From: Salinicola tamaricis
Lineage (GTDB): Bacteria; Pseudomonadota; Gammaproteobacteria; Pseudomonadales; Halomonadaceae
Direction: 5' to 3'
DNA length: 64,000 nucleotides
NCBI RefSeq assembly: GCF_003006155.1
Contig: NZ_CP023559.1
Coordinates: 2,542,001 to 2,606,000, forward strand
Below are positions 44,780-53,749 of this stretch, in pieces (positions within the stretch are counted from its first letter, which is position 1; each line of letters begins with the position of its first letter). Below the pieces are notes generated by a model that worked only from the letters and a program-made list of their open reading frames with translations, made no database searches and was not told the DNA's origin. The translations under genes were made by a program, and so were the position numbers.

Positions 44780-45754
44780 TCAGAGCCCGGCGGCGTCGAT
44801 CAGCTTGGCGTTGGCGCTGTACTGGGCGCGGTAGAAAGCGTCGAACGCCGCGGCATCGCGATAGTGCAATACCGTGCGGGTGCGCTCGGCGAAGGCCTGG
44901 AGCTCCGGTGATGCCACCGCTGCCCCACAGGCCTTGCTGAGCGCGTCGCGCTTGTCTGCCGCCAGGCCGGCGGGTGCGAATAGCCCGCCCCACAGATAGA
45001 GCTGGTCGAGCGGCGGCTCGATCCCGGCTTCCCGGGCGGTGGGCACATCGGGGAGATCCGCCAGCCGGGTGTCGCTGAAGGTCAGCAGGGGGCGGAAGTC
45101 GCCGCCCTGCATCAGCAGCTCGGTATCGCCGTAGAACTGGATGGTGCCGGCGGCCATGCCCTGTAGCGCCGGGCCGGAGCCCTGGAAGGGCAGGTGGCGA
45201 ACGTCTTTCAGCACGCCCAGGCCGGAGAACGCGGCGACCGAGGCCAACTGGGTGATGGTGCCGGGGCCGGAGGAGCCGTAGATATAGCGCCCCGGCTGTG
45301 CCTTGATCGCGGCCACCGCCTCATCGATGGTGTGGAAGGGGCTCTTGGCGTTGACGAACAGCAGCGTCGGCGATGCGGCGACCGAGCAGATCGGTGTCCA
45401 GCTATCCTCGCCATAGGGCAGGTCCTTGATCTGCGGCTGAATGGTCGAAACCGTGACCGACCAGTAGCCGAGCTTGTAACCGTCGGGGGTGTCGTGAGCC
45501 AGGGTCGAGGCAGCGACCGTGCCCGAGCCGCCGGCCATGTTGGAGACGATGACGTTGCCGTCCAGCGCCTTGGCAAAGGCCGGTGCGAAGGCTCGCATTA
45601 GCAGATCGTGGCTCCCGCCGGCGTTGAACGGCACGACGATGTTGACCGGCTTGCTGGGAAAGTCTGCCGCCATCGTCGGCGCGCTCATGCCAAGGGCGAC
45701 GGAGACGGTGGCAAGGCAGTGGATGAGACCGGGGAAGCGGGGCATAGGGGTCAC
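44780..45754 (-). CDS. tctC: Tripartite tricarboxylate transporter binding protein (TctC)
   Basis: Periplasmic receptor of 324 residues, TctC/Bug family. Signal peptide LIHCLATVSVALGMSAPTMA, then FPSKPVNIVVPFNAGGSHDL, NMAGGSGTVAASTLAHDTPD, YIYGSSGPGTITQLASVAAF and PTAREAGIEPPLDQLYLWGG. The start may be at ATG 45754 or at the Met three codons later (45745). First gene of tctCBA. A LacI regulator is divergent with a candidate operator between. Confidence 0.88.
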   Translation of the reverse strand: MTPMPRFPGLIHCLATVSVALGMSAPTMAADFPSKPVNIVVPFNAGGSHDLLMRAFAPAFAKALDGNVIVSNMAGGSGTVAASTLAHDTPDGYKLGYWSVTVSTIQPQIKDLPYGEDSWTPICSVAASPTLLFVNAKSPFHTIDEAVAAIKAQPGRYIYGSSGPGTITQLASVAAFSGLGVLKDVRHLPFQGSGPALQGMAAGTIQFYGDTELLMQGGDFRPLLTFSDTRLADLPDVPTAREAGIEPPLDQLYLWGGLFAPAGLAADKRDALSKACGAAVASPELQAFAERTRTVLHYRDAAAFDAFYRAQYSANAKLIDAAGL

Positions 45755-45773
45755 CGTTGTAATTGTTTCACTT

Positions 45774-45804
45774 GATGGTAACGTTGTCTCAGTTCGTTAA
45801 CATC
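45774..45804. promoter_or_regulatory. Candidate LacI-type operator between tctC and lacI-like gene
   Basis: GATGGTAACG-N11-CGTTAACATC, arms matching at 9 of 10 positions, located 20 bases upstream of the tctC start and 54 upstream of the regulator start. The arms resemble GntR/LacI-family half-sites (GTTAAC core). Confidence 0.5.
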
Positions 45805-45857
45805 GTCAATGGTGCCCTAGTTAGACTTTGGGTTATCACCCGTGGAGACAGAGGCTT

Positions 45858-46871
45858 ATGCAGAGCAAAACGCGCCGCCCGACGCTCAAGGACGTAGCGG
45901 CGGCCAGCGGGGTCAGCGTGATTTCCGCCTCGCGGGCGCTGCGTGGCGAGCCCGGCATGGCCGAGCCTCTGCGGCGCAAGGTGCTCGACGCTGCCAGGGC
46001 GCTGGGCTACCGGCGCAACCGCGCGGCCGGGTCGCTACGGGGTGCGGTCAGTGAGCTGGTGGCGGTGCTGGTGCCGTCGATCAGCCACCAGGTCTTTTCC
46101 CAACTGGTCGACGGGATTCATGCGGGACTGCGCGGGAGCGATCTCAGAGTGGTGCTGGGCATGACCCAGTACGACGCGGACGAGGAGGCGCAGGTCCTCA
46201 GCGACATGCTCTCTTGGAACCCGGCGGCGGTGGTCCTCAGTGGGGTCGAGCACTCGGCGCGCACGCGGGAACTGCTGGCCGACTTTCGTGGGCCGATCAT
46301 CGAAGTGATGGACACCGACGGCGAGCCGATCGATGTCGCCGTGGGCATCTCACAGGTGGAAGCCGGCGCTATCATGGCGCGCCACTTTCTTGCGCGCGGC
46401 TACACCCATATCGGCTATATCGGCGCCTGGGGTGAGCGCCCGATGCGCTCACGCAAGCGTCGCCAGGGCTTCGAGGCGGCACTGGCGTCAGCCGGGCGAG
46501 CGCTGACGCGCGTGGTGATCCGCGACGAGCCGTCGTCCCTGGAAACCGGTGCGCTGGGAATGGCGGCACTGCGCGAGCGCCATCCCGATGTCGACGCGGT
46601 CTTTCTCGCCAATGACGATCTCGCTCTGGGCGCACTCTACTGGTGCCAGGAGCAGGGCATCGGCGTACCCGACGAGATCGCGCTGGCGGGTTTCAACGGG
46701 CTCGACATGGGCAAGTTCGTGCGCCCGCGGCTGACCACGATCCACACCTCGCGGCACGCCATGGGCGCCATGACCGGAGAGATCATCCGCTACCGCTGCG
46801 CGGGGGAACCCATCCTCTATCGACAGCGCGAAAAACTCGCACTGTCGCTCAGGGTCGGTGAGACCACCTGA
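45858..46871 (+). CDS. LacI-family transcriptional regulator (GntR-like)
   Basis: Repressor of 337 residues: N-terminal LacI HTH and hinge (RPTLKDVAAASGVSVISASR, ALRGEPGMAEPLRRKVLDAA, ALGYRRNRAAGSLR) and periplasmic-binding-like effector domain (LVAVLVPSISHQVFSQLVDG, HFLARGYTHIGYIGAWGE, VFLANDDLALGALYWCQEQG). ATG 45858 fits the family start; the frame is open a little further upstream. It is divergent from tctCBA, so it likely senses the imported acid or a derived sugar acid. Confidence 0.88.
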   Translation: MQSKTRRPTLKDVAAASGVSVISASRALRGEPGMAEPLRRKVLDAARALGYRRNRAAGSLRGAVSELVAVLVPSISHQVFSQLVDGIHAGLRGSDLRVVLGMTQYDADEEAQVLSDMLSWNPAAVVLSGVEHSARTRELLADFRGPIIEVMDTDGEPIDVAVGISQVEAGAIMARHFLARGYTHIGYIGAWGERPMRSRKRRQGFEAALASAGRALTRVVIRDEPSSLETGALGMAALRERHPDVDAVFLANDDLALGALYWCQEQGIGVPDEIALAGFNGLDMGKFVRPRLTTIHTSRHAMGAMTGEIIRYRCAGEPILYRQREKLALSLRVGETT

Positions 46872-47014
46872 GAGGGGTGTTTACAAAATGCCTGCGCTCG
46901 ACGATACGGCGTTGAAATCGATCTCAAAGTACTCATTTACACCACGTAAACTCCGTCTTTTCGGCCGATTTCGCCTTGTCTCGCCTTCGCTCGTCGAATT
47001 TGTAAACACCCTCT
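46871..47014. repeat. 144-bp palindromic intergenic element, copy B
   Basis: Ends are a near-perfect inverted repeat (AGAGGGGTGTTTACAAA at 46871-46887 and TTTGTAAACACCCTCT at 46999-47014). Inside, AAATGCCTGC, GTACTC and CGCCTTGTC recur at nearly the same offsets as in 52341-52484. Lies between two convergent genes and overlaps the last base of the LacI gene stop. Confidence 0.75.
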
Positions 47015-47063
47015 GAGCGAGAGTCCGCGCCTCTGAGCGAGGCGATCCGCAGAGGATACGCGG

Positions 47064-48507
47064 TCAATAAGCCCCGGCGCCGGGCGGCGAGAGCGGCGCG
47101 TCGCCGGCCATCGCACGGGTACGGCCGAACAGCGCCCCCGTCAGCAGGGCGAGCAGTGGAATCAGGGCCAGCAGGGCGCTGATGCCGATGCTGCCACCGG
47201 TCACCAGGGTGAAGTTGGAGAGCACCAGCGCCAGGCTGGCGAGCAGCAGCACGGTGGCAAGACTCGGCGCGATCCGCGTCTGCCAGTGGCGCTGCCCGGC
47301 GAGTTCCGGATGACGCCGGAAGAACGCCAGCGAAGCCAGGGTGGTCAGCAGCATCAGGCCGATCATACCCACGGTGGCAATGCCCGCCATGTAGCCGAAG
47401 ACCTGCGTCAGCGGGTCCAGGCCCAGCGCCAGACACAGCAGCATCAGCGCCAGTGCGGTGAGCGTCTGCACCAGCGAGGCGTAGGAGGCGCGCGATGACG
47501 CGGGTGAATGCGCGCCAGCCGCCGGCAGCGTGCCCTGGCGCGCCAGGGTGAACTGATAGCGGGCGAGCACATTGTGGAAGCTCAGCAGCAGCGAAGAGGC
47601 TGGTGAGCAGCAACACCTGCATCAGGTCGCGCATCACGCCGCCGGTATAGCGTTCGGCGGTATCGAGCAGCAGGTTGGCGTCGCCATCCAGGGTCTTCTG
47701 GGCGATGCCGGCGACCTCACCTGCGCCGTTGGCGACCACCAGGGCCCATACCGAGAGGGTGTAGAACACGCCGATGATCAGCACCGCGAGATAGGTCGCC
47801 CGGGGGATGGTGCGCGCTGGTTGGCGGGCCTCGTCACGAAACACCGCCGTGGCCTCGAAGCCGATGAAACCGGTGAGCGCGAATAGCACCGCCACGCCAA
47901 GACCACTGGTGAGCGCGGCACTCGGCGTGAAGGAGGAGAACTCGATGCCGTGGGCGCCGCCGTCGGCGAAGATGGTCAGGTTCATGATCACCACCACGGC
48001 GATCTCCAGCACCAGCGCCACCCCCAGCACCTTGGCGCTGAGTTCGATATGGCGATAGCCGAGATAAGCGACGATGGCGACGGTGAGCAGCGAGTAGATC
48101 CACCAGGGGAGGGCGGGGCCGCCGCTGTGGCGGACGAAGTCGCCGACCGCCCAGCCCATGTAACCGTAGACGCCGGCCTGGATGGCGGTGTAGGCGACCA
48201 ACGCCATGAAGGCGGTGCCCAGGCCCAGGCGCCGACCCAGCCCGAGAGTCACATAGGAGAAGAAGGCGCCGGCCTCCTTGACGTGAGGCGTCATCGCCAC
48301 GAAACCGACCGAGAAGATCAGCATCACCAGCGAGGCGATGAGAAAGCCCACCGGGGCACCGGCACCGTTGCCGGAGGCCAGGGCGATCGGTGCATTGCCG
48401 CCGATCACCGTGAGCGGTGCCGCGGCGGCGATGACCATGAAGACGATGCTGCCGGTACCCAGACTGCCGTGAAGGCGCGTCGGGTCCGCAGGAGTGGTGT
48501 TGTCCAT
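47064..48507 (-). CDS. APC-family amino acid permease (frame shift)
   Basis: Inner-membrane permease of about 481 residues with 12 helices. N-terminal LGTGSIVFMVIAAAAPLTVI, then AGAFFSYVTLGLGRRLGLGT, FTGFIGFEATAVF-type helix (LTGFIGFEATAVFRDEARQP) and, after a slip near 47590, LLSFHNVLARYQFTLARQGT. It fits the YhfM/BauD-like group of permeases next to beta-alanine genes. Ends at 47064; the alternative frame running on to 46933 through the palindromic element is rejected. Followed (upstream on its strand) by the nitrilase gene with a 57-bp gap. Confidence 0.85.
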
Positions 48508-48563
48508 GGGACGATTTCCTCGTTGTTTTTGGTTGGAAATACGGGGTGTCGCGATAAGGCTGT

Positions 48564-49340
48564 CTAGCTAATGAAAAGCTCCCGGCGCAGATCATCGAGA
48601 TAGGGGTTGGCAGCGCGGCCCGCGGCGACGACGGCGGGGTCGATCTCGGCGTGGATGAGTGCCTCGCCGGCGCTGGGCGCCTCGGCGAGGGGCTCGCCGT
48701 TCGGTGCTACGATCAGGCTGTGGCCGACGTAGTCGAACGCTGCCTCGCGGCCGTGCTGGTTGGTATAGGCCACATAGACCTGGCTCTCCCAGGCTCGGGT
48801 GGGGATGAGCCGCCGGTTGACGTGGGCGAACGGTTGCATCTGAGCGGTGGGCACGCAGATCAGTTCAGCGCCCTGGCGCGCGGCGGCGCGCACGCTCTCC
48901 GGGAACTCCACGTCGTAACAGATCATCAGGGCGATGCGCACGCCGTGATAGTCCGCCACACAGGTGGCGCGGTCGCCGGCGGTGAACTGATCGCGGTCGA
49001 CATCACCGAACAGGTGCGCCTTGTGGTAACGCGCGAGCACCTGGCCGTCGGCACCGATCAGGTGAGCGGCGTTGTAGCAAGCGCCGGCATCGGTCTCCGG
49101 CCCGCCCACCACCAGCCCGATGGCGTGGCGTGCGGCGATCTCGCGTGCGCGCTCCAGCGGTGCCGCCTGCGCTAGCGGCCGGGTGTCGTCGCCGAGGACA
49201 TAGCCGGTCAGGAACATCTCCGGGGTGATCAACAGCGCCGCGCCTTCCGCGGCGGCGCGACGGGCGCTCTCGTCCAGCCGCGCAAGATTGGTGGCGATAT
49301 CGCCGTGCGTACTCAGTGCCTGCCAGGCGGCGATCTGCAT
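48564..49340 (-). CDS. Carbon-nitrogen hydrolase (nitrilase superfamily)
   Basis: Cytosolic amidase/carbamoylase of 258 residues. The catalytic triad is visible: Glu in LLITPEMFLTGY, Lys in ARYHKAHLFGD, Cys in ALMICYDVEFPESVR. Such enzymes hydrolyse N-carbamoyl-amines, omega-amides or similar. Placed with a permease, an omega-aminotransferase and MmsA, it may release an amino acid, perhaps a beta-amino acid, from an amide or carbamoyl form; this is inference from context. Confidence 0.86.
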   Translation of the reverse strand: MQIAAWQALSTHGDIATNLARLDESARRAAAEGAALLITPEMFLTGYVLGDDTRPLAQAAPLERAREIAARHAIGLVVGGPETDAGACYNAAHLIGADGQVLARYHKAHLFGDVDRDQFTAGDRATCVADYHGVRIALMICYDVEFPESVRAAARQGAELICVPTAQMQPFAHVNRRLIPTRAWESQVYVAYTNQHGREAAFDYVGHSLIVAPNGEPLAEAPSAGEALIHAEIDPAVVAAGRAANPYLDDLRRELFIS

Positions 49341-49468
49341 GGGGAACTCCTTCCGAATAGGGCGAGTGGCGGCGGGCGCGTCGTCTTGGGCGTTATGTCG
49401 CTATAGACGTTACCCCGATATAGACGCCACGCCCGCCGGGTCTGGCCGGTGTTCGATCCGGCCGCCTC

Positions 49469-50771
49469 TCAGCCCAGTGTACCCAGTGCCTCGTCGATGA
49501 TCGCCAGCCCCTGTTCGGCCTCATCGGCGGTGACGATGCACGGCGGCACCACATGGATGCGGTTGGCGACCACGAATGCCAGCAGGCCATGCTCCATCAT
49601 CGCTTGCTTGAGCTTGCCGACCTTGGCCGCCGCCAGCGGCGTGCGGCTGTCGCGATCCTCGACCAGCTCGATGGCGTGGAACACCCCCAGGCCGCGCACT
49701 TCGCCGACATGGGCATGGCGCTGGGCCAGGCGGGCGAGGCCGGGGCTGAGCACCGTCTCGCCGATCTGGCGGGCGTTGTCGACGATACCCTCTTCCTGCA
49801 TCGTCTCCAGGGTGGCGCAGATTGCCGCCATGGCCAGCGGATGGCCGGAGTAGGTCAGGCCGCCGTAGAACATCTCGTCGTCGAAGTGGTGGGCGATGCG
49901 CTGGTTGACGATCACCCCCCGGCGGGCACGTAGCCGGAGTTGACCCCCTTGGCGAAGGTGATCAGGTCCGGCACCACGCCGAAGTGGTCCAGCGCCAGCC
50001 AGGCGCCGGTGCGGCCGAAGCCGGCCATCACCTCGTCGAAGATCAGCACCAGGCCGAACTCGTCGGCCAGCGCACGCACGCCGGCCAGATAGCCCGGCGG
50101 TGGCACCAGCACGCCGGCGGTGCCCGGGATGGTCTCGAGCAGCAGCCCGGCGATGCTCGCCGGCCCCTCGCACTCGATCACCCGGCGCAGGTGTGCAGCG
50201 CGCGCTGGCACTCCTCCTCCTCGTTGCCGGCCCAGAACTCGCTGCGATAGAGCCAGGGGTTGAAGAAGTGCACATGGCCACGCGCATACTCGTTGGGCAC
50301 GCGGCGGAAATCCCCGGTGGCGGCGATCGCCGAGCCGGTGCCGCCGTGGTAGGAGCGGTAGGCGGAAAGAATCTTGTCGCGGCCGGTGACCGCCCGCGCC
50401 ATGCGGATGGCGTTCTCGTTGGCGTCGGCGCCGGCGTTGGTGAAGAACACCTTGGCAAAACCGGCCGGGGCGCGTTTGAGGATCTTCTCGGCAGCGCGCC
50501 CGCGCATCCAGTTGGCGTGGGCGGGGGCGATGGTGGTCAGCTCGTCGGCCTGGGCCTTGATCGCCGCGATCACCCGCGGGTGCTGGTGGCCGATATTGGT
50601 GTTGACCAGCTGGCTGGAGAAGTCGAGATACTCGCGGCCGTCGTAGTCCCAAAGCCGGCAGCCTGCGCCGCTCTTGATCACCAGCGGATCGAGCGCGCCC
50701 TGGGCGGACCAGGAGTGGAACACGTGGGCGCGGTCGAGCGCCTTCACCTGCTGATTGTCGATCGAGTGCAT
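49469..50771 (-). CDS. Class III omega-amino acid:pyruvate aminotransferase (two frame shifts)
   Basis: PLP enzyme of about 434 residues, BauA/OapT-like, moving an amino group from beta-alanine or another omega-amine to pyruvate. Visible: DYDGREYLDFSSQLVNTNIG, KVFFTNAGADANENAIRMAR, SYHGGTGSAIAATGD; after a slip near 50190 LLLETIPGTAGVLVPPPGYL, FDEVMAGFGRTGAWLALDHF and TFAKGVNSGYVPAGG with the PLP lysine; a second slip at the C-run near 49916 (one base short) leads to VIVNQRIAHHFDDEMFYGGL and YSGHPLAMAAICATLE. ATG 50771 start. It lies 41 bp after mmsA on the same strand. Confidence 0.87.
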
Positions 50772-50812
50772 GGGGAATCCTGTCGTGTCACATGGTGTTC
50801 GGGGCGCTGCGC

Positions 50813-52312
50813 TCACAGAGTGGGCATGGTGTACTGATTGGTCGCTTCCCGCAGACCGGAGGGCCAGCGCGCGGTGACCGTCTTCATGCGCGTGTAGAAG
50901 CGCACGCCGTCGGCACCGTGCACGTGCAGCGCGCCGAACAGCGAACGCTTCCAACCGCCGAAGCTATGGAACGCCATGGGCACCGGGATCGGCACGTTGA
51001 CCCCGACCATGCCGACCTGGATCTGCTCGCAGTACTGCCGCGCGCTGTCGCCGTCACGGGTGAAGATGGCGGTGCCGTTGCCGAACTCGTGGTCGTTGAC
51101 CATCTTGACCGCGGCATCGAAGCTCTCGGCGCGCGCGATCGCCAGTACCGGGCCGAAGATCTCCTCGTCGTAGATGCGCATACCCGGCTTGACGTGGTCG
51201 AACAGGGTGCCGCCGATGAAGAAACCGTCACTGTCGTGCTGAAGCTGGCGGCCATCACGCACCAGCTCGGCGCCTTCCTGCACGCCCTGCTCGATATAGC
51301 CGCTCACTTTCTCCAGATGCGCGCGGGAGACCAGCGGGCCCATGTCATGGTCCGGGCCGTCGGTGATACTCGCGCCCACGCGCAGCTCGTCCAGGCGTGA
51401 CAGCAGCTTCTCGCGCAGCTTCTCGGCGGTCTCGTCACCCACCGGCATCGCCACCGAGATCGCCATGCAGCGCTCGCCGGCACTGCCGTAGGCGGCGCCC
51501 ATCAGCGCGTCCGCGGCCTGGTCGAGATCGGCATCGGGCATGACCACCATATGGTTCTTGGCCCCGCCGAGGGCTTGCACGCGCTTGCCGTGGGCGGAAG
51601 CGGTGGCGTAGACGTACTCGGCGATCGGGGTCGAGCCGACGAAACTCACCGCCTGCACGCGCGGGTCGGTGAGCAGGGTGTCGACCGCCTCCTTGTCGCC
51701 GTTGACCACATTGAGCACACCGTCCGGCAGCCCCGCTTCACTGAAAAGCTCGGCGATGCGCAGGGTCGAGGAAGGGTCCTTCTCCGACGGCTTGAGTATG
51801 AAGGTGTTACCGGCGGCGATGGCGATCGGGAACATCCACAGCGGCACCATGGCCGGGAAGTTGAACGGGGTGATGCCGGCGCACACCCCGAGCGGCTGCA
51901 TCAGCGAGAAGGAGTCGATGCCGGGGCCGACATTGAGCGAGTGCTCGCCCTTCTGCAGATGCGGCATGCCGCAGGCGAACTCGACCACTTCCAGGCCGCG
52001 GGTCAGTTCGCCCTTGGCATCGGAGAAGACCTTGCCGTGTTCCTGGGAGATCAGCCGCGCCAGCTCGTCGCTGTGCTGCTCCAGCAGCGTCTTGTAGTTG
52101 AACAGGATGCGCGAACGCTTCAGCGGTGAGAGCGTCGACCAGCTCTGGAAGGCGCGGCTGGCGGCGTTGATGGCGTATTCGACGTCATCGCGAGAGGCCA
52201 GCAGCACCTCCCCGGACTGGGCGCCAGTGGAAGGATTGAACACCGGGCTGGTGCGGGTCGAATTCAGCGCGACGCGCTGGCCATCGATGAAATGCGTGAT
52301 AGGGGCAGACAT
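50813..52312 (-). CDS. mmsA: CoA-acylating (methyl)malonate-semialdehyde dehydrogenase
   Basis: Converts malonate semialdehyde (or methylmalonate semialdehyde) to acetyl-CoA (propionyl-CoA); 499 residues, the usual MmsA/BauC length. Motifs: ITPFNFPAMVPLWMFPIAIA, KPSEKDPSSTLRIAELF, FVGSTPIAEYVYATASAHGK, QALGGAKNHMVVMPDADLDQ (no glutamate at the usual aldehyde dehydrogenase base position, as in this CoA-dependent group), and catalytic cysteine in GSAGERCMAISVA. Start ATG 52312. With the aminotransferase it forms the beta-alanine to acetyl-CoA path. Divergent LysR at 52691. Confidence 0.92.
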   Translation of the reverse strand: MSAPITHFIDGQRVALNSTRTSPVFNPSTGAQSGEVLLASRDDVEYAINAASRAFQSWSTLSPLKRSRILFNYKTLLEQHSDELARLISQEHGKVFSDAKGELTRGLEVVEFACGMPHLQKGEHSLNVGPGIDSFSLMQPLGVCAGITPFNFPAMVPLWMFPIAIAAGNTFILKPSEKDPSSTLRIAELFSEAGLPDGVLNVVNGDKEAVDTLLTDPRVQAVSFVGSTPIAEYVYATASAHGKRVQALGGAKNHMVVMPDADLDQAADALMGAAYGSAGERCMAISVAMPVGDETAEKLREKLLSRLDELRVGASITDGPDHDMGPLVSRAHLEKVSGYIEQGVQEGAELVRDGRQLQHDSDGFFIGGTLFDHVKPGMRIYDEEIFGPVLAIARAESFDAAVKMVNDHEFGNGTAIFTRDGDSARQYCEQIQVGMVGVNVPIPVPMAFHSFGGWKRSLFGALHVHGADGVRFYTRMKTVTARWPSGLREATNQYTMPTL

Positions 52313-52340
52313 GGGTTAGCGTCTCCGAGGCGTGAGTCAA

Positions 52341-52484
52341 GGAAACGCTGCATAAATGCCTGCACGAGCGAATGACTACGTTGCGCGGTACTCGAAGACT
52401 CGCCTAACCCCATGTTATGTCTCGTCTTCTGCGTTCCGTGCGCCTTGTCCTTCATCTCGTTCGGCGATTTATTCAGCACTTCCT
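52341..52484. repeat. 144-bp palindromic intergenic element, copy A
   Basis: Ends GGAAACGCTGCATAAAT (52341-52357) and ATTTATTCAGCACTTCC (52468-52484) are inverted repeats matching at 14 of 17. Internal AAATGCCTGC, GTACTC and CGCCTTGTC are shared with 46871-47014. Lies upstream of mmsA, between it and the divergent LysR gene. Confidence 0.75.
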
Positions 52485-52690
52485 CAATGGGTCGGCGTGC
52501 GGCTAGCGGGCACGGTGGCCGCACGGGACGAAAAAATGTGCTGTGAAGTAGCCTGCGGCAGGAGCAGAGCGTCAAGCAATCCCGGTATGCTTAAGGTCAC
52601 TAAAGCGTTTGGTTAACCTTCTGTGCGTCGGCATCGATGCAACGGCGGCGGGATGCAGGGCTGGGGAAGAAGAACAAAGGAGGGGGAGGC

Positions 52691-53683
52691 ATGAGCCAGC
52701 GCAGAATCACACTGATGGGGCAACTGGGCGACGTCGACCTGCGCCTGCTGCGGATCTTCCGCAAGGTGGTGGAGTGCGGCGGCTTCTCGTCGGCGGAGGT
52801 CGAGCTCAATATCAGCCGCGCGGCGATCAGCATGGCGATGAGCGATCTGGAGACACGGCTGTCGATGCGCCTATGCCAGCGTGGACGCAGCGGCTTCCGG
52901 CTGACCAGCGAAGGTCACGACGTATACGAGGCCACGATGCAGTTGCTGGCCGCGGTGGAAGACTTCCGTACCCGGGTCAACGGCCTGCACTCGCGCCTGA
53001 CCGGCGAGCTCAACATCGGTATCACCGACAATCTGGTCACGCTGCCCGACATGCAGGTGACCGAGGCACTGCGCGCCCTCAAGGCGCGCGGCGATAACGT
53101 GCACATCAATATTCGCATGGCGCCGCCCAACGACATCGAGATGGCGGTGCTCGGCGGCAGCTTGCACGCAGGCGTGGTGCCGGAGCTCAAGCGCGTGCCG
53201 GGGCTCGACTACCTGGCGCTGTACGAAGAGCGGTCGGCGCTCTACTGCAGCGACCGACACCCGCTGTTCGCATGCGAGGCGCCGAGCGTGGATCAGATCG
53301 CCGGCCACGACGCGGTGGTGCCCTCCTACGCCCAGACGCCCGAGATCAAGCGCGTGCACGAAGCGCTCAAGCCGATGGCCTCGGCCACTGATCGCGAGGG
53401 GGTCGCCTTTCTGGTGCTTACCGGCAGCTATATCGGCTTTCTGCCTACCCACTACGCCCAGCGTTGGAGCGATCACGGGCGCATGCGGCGCCTCGTTCCG
53501 GACACTTCCGAGCACGCTACTCGTTACGAATATTCCACCCGCTACGAATATTCCACTCGCTACTATGCCATCACCCGCAAGGGGCGCCCGCCCAATCTGG
53601 TACTGGAGAGCTTTCTGGAAGAGCTCGAGGCGTGCCTGTCGCAGACGCCGCTACCCGAGCGTGAGGCGCCACCATCGGCGTGA
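52691..53683 (+). CDS. LysR-family regulator, BauR-like position
   Basis: Regulator of 330 residues. HTH: VDLRLLRIFRKVVECGGFSS, SRAAISMAMSDLETRLSMRL; effector domain: GELNIGITDNLVTLPDMQ, VLGGSLHAGVVPELKRV. ATG 52691 has GGAGGGGGAGGC upstream. It is divergent from mmsA and the aminotransferase, the position of BauR in Pseudomonas. The C-terminal region has an 18-bp tandem duplication giving RYEYST twice, which adds six residues in a strand region of the effector domain. Confidence 0.87.
   Translation: MSQRRITLMGQLGDVDLRLLRIFRKVVECGGFSSAEVELNISRAAISMAMSDLETRLSMRLCQRGRSGFRLTSEGHDVYEATMQLLAAVEDFRTRVNGLHSRLTGELNIGITDNLVTLPDMQVTEALRALKARGDNVHINIRMAPPNDIEMAVLGGSLHAGVVPELKRVPGLDYLALYEERSALYCSDRHPLFACEAPSVDQIAGHDAVVPSYAQTPEIKRVHEALKPMASATDREGVAFLVLTGSYIGFLPTHYAQRWSDHGRMRRLVPDTSEHATRYEYSTRYEYSTRYYAITRKGRPPNLVLESFLEELEACLSQTPLPEREAPPSA
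53522..53557 (+). repeat. 18-bp in-frame tandem duplication in LysR gene
   Basis: CGTTACGAATATTCCACC and CGCTACGAATATTCCACT follow one another (two differences), then CGCTAC starts a partial third copy. Encodes RYEYST twice. Confidence 0.88.
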
Positions 53684-53692
53684 CCGCAGGAC

Positions 53693-53734
53693 GCACTACG
53701 CCGACCCGTCGCAGGCGTCGGGTCGGCGTAGTGC
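53693..53734. terminator. Perfect 16-bp hairpin between convergent genes
   Basis: GCACTACGCCGACCCG / CGGGTCGGCGTAGTGC around a 10-base loop, 10 bases after the LysR stop and before the end of the symporter gene at 53750. No T-run, but stem strength and position suggest a bidirectional terminator. Confidence 0.7.
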
Positions 53735-53749
53735 AAGATTAGCGCAGGT

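Noticed and set aside
46933..47063. Extension of the permease gene through the palindromic element
   Set aside because: It follows the wrong frame after the slip near 47590; the natural C-terminus stops at 47064.
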